From the NCBI RefSeq assembly GCF_021295345.1, contig NZ_JAIMJB010000004.1, positions 85,242-149,241 of the forward strand: a DNA stretch of 64,000 nucleotides, given 5' to 3'. Below, piece after piece: positions 17,400 to 26,237 of the stretch. Positions within the stretch are counted from its first letter, which is position 1. Every line of letters starts with the position of its first letter. A model generated the notes under the pieces. The model saw nothing but the letters and a program-made list of their open reading frames with translations. It searched no databases and was not told the origin of the DNA. The stretch is from Motilimonas eburnea (GTDB lineage: Bacteria; Pseudomonadota; Gammaproteobacteria; Enterobacterales; CBDFNC01). Position numbers and translations under genes: made by a program.

Positions 17400-18713
17400 T
17401 CATCCTTTTGAGTATGCTGTAACATGGGTTGTCTTTTTAAAAGCAAACATGGCGATCAATAAGGCGCCAGCCGTAGGCAACAGCCACGCCATGCCATTAT
17501 TGAATAAGGGGAGATAGTTAAACGATTGCATATCCACCCCGGCCACTTTTAAACCGTCAAGCACTCCAAACATCAAGGCCACCGCAAGCACAAATTGATA
17601 GGATAACTTTTTATTTGCCAACTTATCGCTAACAAAGGTCAGGGCCACCAGCGCAATAGCAACAGGGTAAACCGCGAAAAGAACAGGAATCGAAATACTG
17701 ATTAACTGGCTTAACCCCACGTTAGTCACAAGGGCGCAAATAGCACAATTGATTAATGCTAATTTGGTGTAATTCCAATGGGGCTGTAATTGAACTAAAA
17801 ACGTCGTCAAGGCACTGACTAATCCCACCGCCGTGGTTAAACATGCCAGCATCACAACCAGCGCCAAGGCCATTAACCCTGTCTGCCCAAACATAGCAAA
17901 CACATACTGAGCTAAAATATCCGTGCCTTGGGTCGCGCCTTGGGCAACCACCTGGCTGGTTGCGCCAAGATAAAAGAGTGCCACATAAACAAAAGCCAGT
18001 CCCGCTGCAGCAATGCAACCTGCAATCATTAAATACTTATAAATATAGGCTTTTTCACTTACACCTTTACTAATCAAAACATTGACGATCAACATGCCAA
18101 ACACCAAGGCTCCGAAGGTATCCATGGTGTTATAGCCCTCTAAAAAGCCGTTAATAAACGCCGAATCTTGATAACGTTCTGTTGGCACGCCTAACCCATC
18201 TAACGGCGCAACAAATACCGCAATGGCTAATGCCACGAGCAACATGACTAATAATGGAGTAATGAATTTTCCAATATAATCCAGTAATTTACCGGGGTTT
18301 ATTGCAAGCCAAGCAACAATAGAAAAGAACACCACAGAGAATAAAGCCAAAGCAATCGCGCTATGTTCAATGAAGGGCTTTACGCCAATCTCATACGCTA
18401 CCAAGCCCGTTCTTGGCGTGGCAAAGCTTGGCCCGATAATGATATACACTGCCAAGGCCAATACAGTGGCGACCTTAACCGGCAAATACCTTGCCATGGT
18501 GCTAATGCCGCCTCCCGCCTTTGCCACGGCAATCAAGGTGATTAATGGCAACCCGACCGCGGTAACCAAAAAGCCAAGCATAGCAGGAACCAGCTCGGTC
18601 CCTGCTTGAGCGCCAGCCAAAGGAGGAAAGATAATATTGCCCGCGCCAAGAAAGAAAGCGAAGGTCATCAAGCCTAACCCGAAGATATCCAGGCCAGTTA
18701 AGGGTTTTTTCAT
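17400..18713 (-). CDS. brnQ: Branched-chain amino acid:cation symporter BrnQ (LivII family)
   Basis: 437 residues, about twelve membrane helices. The N-terminus DIFGLGLMTFAFFLGAGNII with the following FPPLAGAQAG is the family signature, and TPRTGLVAYEIGVKP and the long hydrophobic C-terminal half also match. It imports leucine, isoleucine and valine with Na+ or H+ across the inner membrane. Monocistronic and leftward, followed by a shared terminator. About 200 bases of A/T-rich DNA with no clear leader peptide precede it. Confidence 0.94.
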   Translation of the reverse strand: MKKPLTGLDIFGLGLMTFAFFLGAGNIIFPPLAGAQAGTELVPAMLGFLVTAVGLPLITLIAVAKAGGGISTMARYLPVKVATVLALAVYIIIGPSFATPRTGLVAYEIGVKPFIEHSAIALALFSVVFFSIVAWLAINPGKLLDYIGKFITPLLVMLLVALAIAVFVAPLDGLGVPTERYQDSAFINGFLEGYNTMDTFGALVFGMLIVNVLISKGVSEKAYIYKYLMIAGCIAAAGLAFVYVALFYLGATSQVVAQGATQGTDILAQYVFAMFGQTGLMALALVVMLACLTTAVGLVSALTTFLVQLQPHWNYTKLALINCAICALVTNVGLSQLISISIPVLFAVYPVAIALVALTFVSDKLANKKLSYQFVLAVALMFGVLDGLKVAGVDMQSFNYLPLFNNGMAWLLPTAGALLIAMFAFKKTTHVTAYSKG

Positions 18714-18915
18714 GTTGTGTGTCCTGTTTTATATGAAACAACAGGGCTAACACCCAATAATTAACCACAAAAAGATTAAAAAACTAGAGCATTAGGCTAT
18801 TGTTTTATTTTTTTTGCAACAGGATAAAGCAAGGGAGCAGCTGAGAAAATACCTAGTTTCACCTAGACCTAACAAAACATAATCAAGATCAAAGTGTCGA
18901 GACATATACCTAGTA

Positions 18916-19638
18916 TTAAGTCATTTTTAAATAAAAGTCTCTGGTTAGAGCAACATAGTCAGACGAATACTCGCCAGCTTGATGGTGTATCGTCAATGTT
19001 GAACTATCGCAGCCTTGTGCCGTTTTAGCCAGACTGAGCAGCATGCGATGAGGGGGCTTATTGCTTAGCGTGTGAACGTCAACGCGCTTAACTAAAAAAA
19101 GACCTATCTTCTTTGCGGCATCGATATATTCAAGGGCGACATCAAAAGGAAGCACCAGATCGCAACGGCCATTAGCGCTAAGTAATTGCATGATTGCCGT
19201 TAATAAATCCATTTTGCCTAAACTGCCCGTATGTCGTGCGGTCGCTCTAGCTTGGGAGGCCAGCGCTTGTCCCGCAGGAAAATACGGTGGATTAGAGACA
19301 ATCAAATCATATTGCTGGCAAGCTGTTGCGGCAAATTGCTGAATGCTTTGCTCAACCACCTTTACTTTATTAGGCCATGGGCTGGCGGCCACATTTTGCT
19401 TAGCTTGCAAAGCCGCGTTGGAGTCAATTTCGACAGCCGTAATATGACAAGCACCGTGGCTGCGCTGAGCAAGTTGGAGTGCGATCAACCCCGATCCCGT
19501 CCCCATATCCAGCACCTGCTCTGCCGAGCCAACATCGGCCCAAGCGCCCAATAAAATCCCGTCCGTGCCCACTTTCATGGCACATAAATCATGATTGATA
19601 TGAAAGCGTTTAAAGGTAAAGCCTGCTTTGCTTGCCAT
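18916..19638 (-). CDS. trmN: tRNA1(Val) (adenine(37)-N6)-methyltransferase TrmN6 (YfiC)
   Basis: 240 residues. Class I methyltransferase with motif I VLDMGTGSGLIALQLAQR and the catalytic NPPYFP motif (VSNPPYFPAGQ) typical of N6-adenine methyltransferases. The N-terminal FKRFHINHDLCAMKVGTDGILLGAW matches the YfiC family. It methylates A37 of tRNA-Val. It is divergent from srmB, the same pairing as yfiC-srmB in E. coli, which supports the name. Confidence 0.92.
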   Translation of the reverse strand: MASKAGFTFKRFHINHDLCAMKVGTDGILLGAWADVGSAEQVLDMGTGSGLIALQLAQRSHGACHITAVEIDSNAALQAKQNVAASPWPNKVKVVEQSIQQFAATACQQYDLIVSNPPYFPAGQALASQARATARHTGSLGKMDLLTAIMQLLSANGRCDLVLPFDVALEYIDAAKKIGLFLVKRVDVHTLSNKPPHRMLLSLAKTAQGCDSSTLTIHHQAGEYSSDYVALTRDFYLKMT

Positions 19639-19695
19639 GATTTTTCCTAAACTCGATCAAAAGTGGCCACTATACCTTTTACAAAGTGAAATACC

Positions 19696-19734
19696 ACCTC
19701 AGCCATACCCAAGGCTGAGGTTATCCTCTATAAT
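19696..19734 (+). promoter_or_regulatory. Inverted repeat and -10 hexamer upstream of srmB
   Basis: ACCTCAGCC at 19696-19704 and GGCTGAGGT at 19713-19721 form a 9-bp perfect inverted repeat. TATAAT follows at 19729-19734, 45 bases before the srmB ATG. A matching -35 is not evident because that region overlaps the repeat, so this could be an operator over the -35 or a terminator-like hairpin between the divergent genes. Confidence 0.4.
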
Positions 19735-19778
19735 CCCACGCTAATTTAGTTACTCACTCAGTTACACTGGAAAACATT

Positions 19779-21053
19779 ATGTCTTTTGCCGATCTAGAGT
19801 TAGATCCCACCCTCGTTGATGCATTGACCCGTATGGGTTTGGAAAAGCCAACCACCATTCAACAAGAAGCCATCCCACCCGCACTTGATGGCCGAGATCT
19901 AATGGCAAGCTCACCGACGGGGACAGGTAAAACCCTCGCGTTTTTACTGCCTGCTATCGAGCACATGTTGAATTTTCCACGCCGTAAACCTGGCTCACCT
20001 CGGGTATTGATCCTAACCCCAACACGAGAGCTCGCGGTGCAAATCCAAGTGGAAGCGACCAAGTTATGCCAAGACACGCCACTAAAAGTCGGCGCGATCA
20101 TTGGCGGCATTAGCTACCAAACCCAAGAAGAAGTGCTCACTAAAAATATGGATCTGGTGGTCGCCACACCCGGTCGACTCATGGAATACATAGAGCAAGA
20201 AGCCTTTGACTGTCGAGAAATTGAAATCCTAACCTTAGATGAAGCCGATCGCATGTTGGATATGGGCTTTATTAGCACCATGGAGCGTATCGCCGAAGAA
20301 GCGCGCTGGCGTAAACAAACCTTTTTATTCTCGGCGACCCTTGAGGGTAAAGGGCTATCTCAGTTTGCCGCCAAGGTACTCAAAGAGCCTGTTGCCATTT
20401 CTGCCGCCGCGCCACGCAGTGAGCGAGGCAAGATCCTGCAATGGATACACCTAGCAGACAACGCCGAGCACAAGTTTGAGCTGTTAAAAGCCACCCTGAA
20501 AAAACCAGAGGTCAGCCATGCTATCGTGTTTGTGAAAACCCGTGACCGCCTAACAAACTTGGTAACCCAGCTAGAAGAAGCGGGGATTAAATGCTGTTTT
20601 TTACGTGGTGAAATGGAGCAAGCCAAGCGCACAACCGCCATCATGCGGTTTAAAACCGGTAAGGTAAATGTGTTAGTCGCGACCGACGTCGCGGCTCGCG
20701 GCATCGATGTCCCCGAAATTAGCCACGTGATCAACTATGATATGCCAAGAACAGCGGATATTTATTTACACCGCATTGGCCGTACTGCGCGTGGAGGCCG
20801 TAAAGGCACCGCCATTTCCTTGATTGAAGCCCATGATATGGAAATACTGGGCAAAGTTGAGCGCTATATGAAAGAGCCACTAAAACGTCGCGTGATCGAC
20901 TCACTGCGCCCAAAAAACAAAGAAGCGACCATCCCCGCCAAGAAAAAGCGCCCCACTGCCAAGGCCGATAACAAAAAATCCGCGCCTAAGCAAAAAGTCA
21001 AAGCCAAGAAAAATAAAGGCAAACCCAATTGGGCTAAAAAAGCCAAAAAATAA
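19779..21053 (+). CDS. srmB: DEAD-box ATP-dependent RNA helicase SrmB
   Basis: 424 residues. Q motif (LEKPTTIQQEAIP), motif I SPTGTGKT, motif Ia TPTRELAVQ, motif II DEAD (LDEADRMLDMGF), motif III SAT (FLFSATLEG), and the helicase C-terminal motifs VATDVAARGIDVPE and HRIGRTARGG. A ~55-residue Lys-rich tail (KKKRPTAKADNKKS) is expected to bind RNA. SrmB helps assemble the 50S subunit, especially at low temperature. It is adjacent to divergent trmN, the E. coli pairing, which favours SrmB among DEAD-box paralogues. Confidence 0.93.
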   Translation: MSFADLELDPTLVDALTRMGLEKPTTIQQEAIPPALDGRDLMASSPTGTGKTLAFLLPAIEHMLNFPRRKPGSPRVLILTPTRELAVQIQVEATKLCQDTPLKVGAIIGGISYQTQEEVLTKNMDLVVATPGRLMEYIEQEAFDCREIEILTLDEADRMLDMGFISTMERIAEEARWRKQTFLFSATLEGKGLSQFAAKVLKEPVAISAAAPRSERGKILQWIHLADNAEHKFELLKATLKKPEVSHAIVFVKTRDRLTNLVTQLEEAGIKCCFLRGEMEQAKRTTAIMRFKTGKVNVLVATDVAARGIDVPEISHVINYDMPRTADIYLHRIGRTARGGRKGTAISLIEAHDMEILGKVERYMKEPLKRRVIDSLRPKNKEATIPAKKKRPTAKADNKKSAPKQKVKAKKNKGKPNWAKKAKK

Positions 21054-21059
21054 TTGGCT

Positions 21060-21142
21060 AACACCACCTCAGGGTCAAGGTAACCCCATGGATGTGTTTT
21101 GAGCGTTCATTCGCTCGCACTGACCTAGGGGTGGTGTTTTTA
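21060..21142 (+). terminator. Long interrupted inverted repeat / likely terminator after srmB
   Basis: AACACCACC(tc)AGGGTCA at 21060-21077 pairs with TGACCTA(gg)GGTGGTGTT at 21121-21138, followed by TTTTATTT. The loop of about 43 bases contains a smaller hairpin (GAGCG / CGCTC). A terminator or a short structured RNA at the srmB 3' end are both possible. Confidence 0.55.
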
Positions 21143-21263
21143 TTTGCCCCGCCACATCATCACGCTTCTAATGCGATTAACCTCTTGGTTTACTATCAAT
21201 AATTCCATCTTTTAATAATCTCAGGCTAAACTAAACAGGAGCCCCACACGACAGGAGCACTGG

Positions 21264-24200
21264 ATGTTAAATGTGGACGATTATTTCTCACCATCCATAC
21301 TGGATCGCCCACTTGATGCACTGTGGCATAACCTCGCAGAGCATTACCTTTGCCAAGAGCACCCCCTTATATTACAAATGCAAAACTATGCCTGCATTAG
21401 TAGCTGGGAAATGTCCAAAACCACTCAGTTAGCGGCCAATATTATTGCCAGAGTGAGAGCAGATAAAAGCCAAAAGAGCTTAGCGCAAGCTTTCCTTGAG
21501 GAGTACAACCTCAGTAGTCAGGAAGGCATATTGCTTTTGTGCTTAGCAGAATCGTTAATGCGTGTTTCAGATGCTGACACCTTAGACAGCATACTACGGG
21601 ATAGGCTCAGCCAAATAAACTGGGCTAAGCATGTCAAACATTCCGACTCCTTTCTTGTTAATGCGTCAACTTGGGCATTATTACTGACCGGGCGATTAAC
21701 CCCACAACCTGAACAGAAAATGACGGTAAAGCAAGGGGTTAAACATCTCATCAGCCAACTAACAGAGCCCATTGTCCGCAAAGCCTTACACAAGGCCATC
21801 AACATGATTGCCGAACAATACATTATCGGTAGTACCATAGAGCAAGCATTGGCGACGAGTGTAACCCAAGCACAGCCTAAGGAACTCTCAACTGAGCTGG
21901 CGTTTTCATTTGATTATTTAGCCGAAGCGGCCCTGATCAACGAGCAAGTACAACAGGCAAAACACCAATATATTCAAGCCATTCATCATATTGCTCATCA
22001 CAACCGCCAGCATCAGCGACACGACAATATTTCAATCAGACTCTCGGTGTTGCAACCCCAATTTGACTATCGCTATCGACAACATGCTATCAGTGAATTA
22101 ATGGCAACTTTACTCCCCCTCCTTGAGCTAGCCCAGGCATTAGATGTAGGGGTGTATTTAGACGGAGAAACGGCCACGCGATTGGAATTGTGTTTAACCG
22201 TGTTTGAGCGCTTAATTAGCCATTCATCCCTACGCGGTTGGGGCAAACTCGGGATCGCCATACAAGCCTATTCCAAGCGCAGCTTAGCCAGTCTATGTTG
22301 GTTAGCCGCCTTGGCCAAAAAGCAACAAACAAGTATTCCCATCCGCTTGGTTAAAGGGGCTTATTGGCGTGAAGACATGCGTCAAGCCCAGCTTAACCAC
22401 CTGAGCGACTTCCCTGTTTTTACCAGTCAAGCGGCCACGGATATCAGTTTTCTATGTAATGCACGCTGGCTGCTGTCGCACTATGTTACTCCCTATCTCA
22501 AGGCTGAATTTGCTACCCATAACCCCCATACGGTGGCCGCACTGGAAGTGATGGCGGCGCAGCACCCCATTAAAATGCAAAAAGTGTACGGCATGGGTGA
22601 GCCTCTTTATACTATTCACCCTCAGCCCAGCTTGTGTGTGTTAGCGGCATTTGGCCCCCATCATCAATTGGTGCCATTTATTTTAAGGCGCTTGCTTGAT
22701 TTTGCTGCTCAACCTGGCTTTGTGCCACAGTTGCAGTCAAAACAACAACCTTTAAGTGAGCTTATAGAGCACCCGATTGATAAATATGCCACACTTTCGC
22801 CAGCAGAGCGCCCTGCGCCCTCGGCAAAAGAGACGCTTTTTAGTATCAATCTTCCTTGCCAACATACTCTCAACCATTGGCTACAAGCTTGTGCTCCCTT
22901 TCTCAGTCAGGTTGAAGAGTGCCGCTCAATCATTCATCACTCTGGGACGTTAAATCCAGCGCACGAGACACAGGCGAACGCGGCATCAATGGGCCAACTA
23001 GCTTGCCCCCACGCCATAGATACCCGTTACGCTCACCTACATTTCGCCAGCAAAGCCGATTGTGAGCTAGCCGTGAGCGCAGCCCAACAAGGTTTTGATA
23101 GCGGGCAAAAGCCGCCCCTAGAGCAACGTAAACACATGTTAATCGAGTTTAGCTCTACCTTAGTTAACCATGCTCCCTTACTACTTGCTCGATACATGGC
23201 AAGCACAGGGCAGCCTATCTTTGCCGCTGAAACAGAGCTTAGGTTAGCCATTAAACTGTTTAAACAAACCCTAGAGCAAGGCATCCACCTATTTGACGAA
23301 CAAGAAGTCAGCCTAGCCGATCCCACGCCTTATCACTGGCAACGCCAAGGCCGAGGTGTATGGCTTTGTTGCCCAGAGCCCACCCATCCACTGATCACTT
23401 TATTAACCCAACTCGCGGGGGCGCTGATTTGCGCCAACAGTGTCATTGTTGCCTGCTGCCCGACAAGCGCGAGCATTTGCTCACAGCTTGTGCGCTTATT
23501 GCAACAACAAGGGTTAGCCGAAAACGGTTTACAATTGATTATCAGCGACCCTAGTTGGACATTGCCTTTACCTGGCTCTTGTATGGCTAAACTCAATGGT
23601 ATCAGTGGCTCATTCACTCAAGAACAACGCCAACAACTGAATCAGATTAATCAAGACGTTAACAACAAGCAGCAACAAGCCATCAAACACAACGTCATGA
23701 ACATGATGATCATTGACAACTCAACGGCATTTGAAGATCTTATCAGCGTCATCTTAACTTTGGCCTTTGACTTAGCGGGCCAATCTCCCACCAGTTTAAA
23801 GCTGATTTGTGTTGAGCAAGACATTGCCGACGAGTTTATATACCTACTTAGCAATGCCATGATTGAATTAGATATTGCCAATCATGATCTTAGTCAGGGC
23901 TGTGTTGGGCCCTTACTCAATGCCGCTCGATTAGACATGTTCAACCAGCATGCCAAGCAGTTGAGCCAACAGGCAAGCTTATTACGTCAAACGCCGATGG
24001 CACATGATCTGAACGGGTATTATGCCCCCCCCTATTTGTTTCAGGTTGACGACTTACAACAAATTAACGCCGAAATTAAAGGGCCTGTATTGCACCTCTA
24101 TCGGTATTCAAACTCAACGTTGCAACCGCTGTTAGATGAGCTCAATCGTATTCAAGCGAAAGGTTACTGCTCAATCCACAGTCGACATCAAACACGGTTA

Positions 24201-24371
24201 CGTCAATTAGAGCATGGCATATTAGGCCGCCAACTTATTATCAATCAAAACCACAGTCTGCCCTTAGCTGCCTACTATGCAACCTTTGATGATCAGCAAG
24301 CAGGTATCACCTATAGCCAATTGGAGGCGACCCTATGCCAAAACGCTGGCAAACCCTTAACCAATCACTAA
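21264..24371 (+). CDS. PutA-like protein: proline dehydrogenase domain with a catalytically dead aldehyde dehydrogenase domain
   Basis: 1035 residues laid out like PutA. The proline dehydrogenase barrel (~215-500) keeps AYSKR (335-339), RLVKGAYW (361-368), FATHNPHT (416-423), VYGMGEPLY (441-449) and the substrate Arg pair in LRRLLD (Arg475-Arg476). The Lys of the canonical SIKLSAL strand is Arg259, and the usual Glu of RRLLENG is Asp479. The aldehyde dehydrogenase half (~580-1035) has lost its chemistry: GQRCS reads GQSPTS (Pro842 at the catalytic Cys), ETGGxN reads KHNVMN (Lys808 at the general base), PWNFP reads EPTHP (no oxyanion-hole Asn), and the C-terminal PFGGxxxSGTGPKAGG is replaced by unrelated residues. 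No N-terminal ribbon-helix-helix is present. It likely still oxidises proline with FAD, but cannot oxidise glutamate semialdehyde. AGGAG lies seven bases before the ATG. It overlaps the next gene by 37 bases. Confidence 0.8.
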   Translation: MLNVDDYFSPSILDRPLDALWHNLAEHYLCQEHPLILQMQNYACISSWEMSKTTQLAANIIARVRADKSQKSLAQAFLEEYNLSSQEGILLLCLAESLMRVSDADTLDSILRDRLSQINWAKHVKHSDSFLVNASTWALLLTGRLTPQPEQKMTVKQGVKHLISQLTEPIVRKALHKAINMIAEQYIIGSTIEQALATSVTQAQPKELSTELAFSFDYLAEAALINEQVQQAKHQYIQAIHHIAHHNRQHQRHDNISIRLSVLQPQFDYRYRQHAISELMATLLPLLELAQALDVGVYLDGETATRLELCLTVFERLISHSSLRGWGKLGIAIQAYSKRSLASLCWLAALAKKQQTSIPIRLVKGAYWREDMRQAQLNHLSDFPVFTSQAATDISFLCNARWLLSHYVTPYLKAEFATHNPHTVAALEVMAAQHPIKMQKVYGMGEPLYTIHPQPSLCVLAAFGPHHQLVPFILRRLLDFAAQPGFVPQLQSKQQPLSELIEHPIDKYATLSPAERPAPSAKETLFSINLPCQHTLNHWLQACAPFLSQVEECRSIIHHSGTLNPAHETQANAASMGQLACPHAIDTRYAHLHFASKADCELAVSAAQQGFDSGQKPPLEQRKHMLIEFSSTLVNHAPLLLARYMASTGQPIFAAETELRLAIKLFKQTLEQGIHLFDEQEVSLADPTPYHWQRQGRGVWLCCPEPTHPLITLLTQLAGALICANSVIVACCPTSASICSQLVRLLQQQGLAENGLQLIISDPSWTLPLPGSCMAKLNGISGSFTQEQRQQLNQINQDVNNKQQQAIKHNVMNMMIIDNSTAFEDLISVILTLAFDLAGQSPTSLKLICVEQDIADEFIYLLSNAMIELDIANHDLSQGCVGPLLNAARLDMFNQHAKQLSQQASLLRQTPMAHDLNGYYAPPYLFQVDDLQQINAEIKGPVLHLYRYSNSTLQPLLDELNRIQAKGYCSIHSRHQTRLRQLEHGILGRQLIINQNHSLPLAAYYATFDDQQAGITYSQLEATLCQNAGKPLTNH

Positions 24372-25087
24372 GCGATTGGCGCAATCAACCACAGCTAGAA
24401 AGGTGCCACATTTTTCGCCATTGGATGAGTGAAATCCCCGACCACTTAACCAAGCTACCACTCACACAAACAGAGTGGCAAGCCATAGATCAAATCAGCC
24501 GAGCATGTGATTATTTCTGCACTATGGCGGAAATCAAGCTCATTCCCCGCTTAACCCATCACCATGAGCTCATCACAACGCGTCACTATTACCAAGGTAA
24601 AGGGGTCTACTGTCTTGGTGAAATCCCACTACCCGAACAGCACCAAGGCAAACCTGCATCCATTGAATTAGCCCCAGCTAAAATAACGCATTTCACCCTA
24701 TTGGTGGCCAGTGCTATCGCTATTTTACTGTGTGGAAACGGGGTCTTTATGCATGCTTATCACCCATTAACTAAGTGGCAAAAGTCTTTACTTATCTCTT
24801 TATTTCGGGCCTTACCCAGCAACCTATTCCAACTCACCTCTAGCCTAAGTTGGCACACCATCCACCAACAGCCAGAAATTGTTGGGTCTGTGTATATTCC
24901 CCATGCTGAGCAGCAAGTTACCCAAGCCTTTCAGCGCACGTTATTGGCCCGTCAAGAGACCTTAGTACAACAAGTCTGCTTAGCCCCCAAACAAGCTTTA
25001 GCCCAAGTATTCCACCCCGATTGGCTGTATCAGTTCTGTGTTGCTGTCAGTGTCAGCCACACCAACCAAGATCACCCGTGTAGATAA
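24335..25087 (+). CDS. Detached PutA C-terminal-domain-like protein
   Basis: 250 residues. The start ATG lies inside the end of the PutA-like gene, preceded by GGAGG seven bases upstream, so translation is coupled. The segment AEIKLIPRLTHHHELITTRH followed by YYQGKGVYCLG, then a hydrophobic LLVASAIAILLCGNGVFM, then IVGSVYIPHAEQQVTQAFQ, follows the layout I remember for the C-terminal aldehyde-dehydrogenase-superfamily domain of long PutAs (there: GPTGERNTY...VLCL...QLAAVLAVGS...AVIFHGDSDQLRAL). That domain normally caps the active-site tunnel and helps dimerise PutA. Here it is a separate polypeptide, presumably partnering the upstream protein. The identity is an inference from weak similarity and position. 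Confidence 0.6.
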   Translation: MPKRWQTLNQSLSDWRNQPQLERCHIFRHWMSEIPDHLTKLPLTQTEWQAIDQISRACDYFCTMAEIKLIPRLTHHHELITTRHYYQGKGVYCLGEIPLPEQHQGKPASIELAPAKITHFTLLVASAIAILLCGNGVFMHAYHPLTKWQKSLLISLFRALPSNLFQLTSSLSWHTIHQQPEIVGSVYIPHAEQQVTQAFQRTLLARQETLVQQVCLAPKQALAQVFHPDWLYQFCVAVSVSHTNQDHPCR

Positions 25088-25235
25088 ATGACCCTAGAGC
25101 GAACAAGAAATACAAAATAGCCCCCGTAAAGTGAGCTGATCATAGGTTCCCTTCGTTAAATCATGTTAGATTGATTAAAAAGACATTAACTCTTACTTTA
25201 TTTATTGAATTTAATGACTCACAAGGATGTTTCCT

Positions 25236-26237
25236 ATGCTACACCCGTCAACAAAACTGGCCGCTCTGTTGGCCTGTGCGAGTTTTTTACCCCCCTCTTT
25301 CGCGCGCCCAATGGCGGACGAAGCGGGCTGGCAATTTACCCTAAACGTGAATGCTGGATTTATGCAATCCCAATCACAAATAAGTACCGACAGTGATAAC
25401 AAGGTAACCGAAGATCTGAATAACAAGGGTAAACAAGTGGATTCCGCCATTGTGTTTCCCCTTGCCAGGTTGGACTACACCTTTGACGACTTAAAAACAC
25501 AACTCTTCATCGGTAATAGCCTTGAAAACGTCTCCCAAGGCCAGTTCCAATTAGAAGTGGGAGGCAAGCATCAATTGGCCAGTGGCAGTACCATCACCTT
25601 GGCTTGGATCCCCTTACTGCCCAGTTTTCAAAAAACCTGGCAAGATCCTTACTTACAAAACCAACACCGCGATAAAACCGATCAAGATACACAAGGGTTA
25701 CGATTTGCTTGGGAGAACATTGCAGGCAGCTTGTTTAGTGTTAAATATGGCTATGCCAAAAACGACCTCGATCATGAGCGTAGCGGCCAGAGCTTAGGGC
25801 TTTCAGCGCCTGAACTACGCTCGCTGGATCGCAACAGTGACTACCACAGAGGCAGCCTAGAAATGTTAGTGCCACTAGGCAATGGCTTATTCTTTGAGCC
25901 GGCCCTGACTTATACCCGTGGTGACGCCAAAGGGGATGCCATGAGTTATGACGAATATGGCACCCGACTGAGTTTAGTCAAACTGTATAACAAGCATAGG
26001 ATCGCCGGGAACCTGTTCTACAGCCGCGCTGAATACGATCAAACCAATCCCGTGTTTAACCGCAAGCAAAAAGACGACAATTGGGGTGCATTTGCATTTT
26101 ACAGTTACAAAGCCCCCTTTAATTGGCAGAACGCGAGTTTCACCTTGTTTGGCGTATGGACTGACACTCATTCCAACATTCGTTTTTATGAATCCGACAT
26201 GTTTAGCCTAGCTGCGGGTATGGCCTACACATTTTAG
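25236..26237 (+). CDS. DUF2860 family outer-membrane protein (first paralogue)
   Basis: 333 residues with a signal peptide (MLHPSTKLAALLACASFLPP, cleavage near SFA-RP) and amphipathic beta strands throughout, ending in ...AAGMAYTF, a C-terminal Phe as expected for BAM-inserted barrels. WQDPYLQNQHRDKTDQDTQG and the C-terminal FAFYSYKAPFNWQNASFTLF are shared, with changes, with the protein at 29786-30868. I chose ATG 25236 because AAGGA lies eight bases upstream; a longer frame begins at 25227. It is convergent with the histidine kinase gene, the stop codons overlapping by four bases. Function of DUF2860 is unknown. Confidence 0.82.
   Translation: MLHPSTKLAALLACASFLPPSFARPMADEAGWQFTLNVNAGFMQSQSQISTDSDNKVTEDLNNKGKQVDSAIVFPLARLDYTFDDLKTQLFIGNSLENVSQGQFQLEVGGKHQLASGSTITLAWIPLLPSFQKTWQDPYLQNQHRDKTDQDTQGLRFAWENIAGSLFSVKYGYAKNDLDHERSGQSLGLSAPELRSLDRNSDYHRGSLEMLVPLGNGLFFEPALTYTRGDAKGDAMSYDEYGTRLSLVKLYNKHRIAGNLFYSRAEYDQTNPVFNRKQKDDNWGAFAFYSYKAPFNWQNASFTLFGVWTDTHSNIRFYESDMFSLAAGMAYTF

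Noticed and set aside
18714..18768. Possible leader peptide in front of brnQ
   Set aside because: The frame beginning at 18768 has no nearby stop and no terminator or antiterminator arms, so it does not resemble an attenuator.
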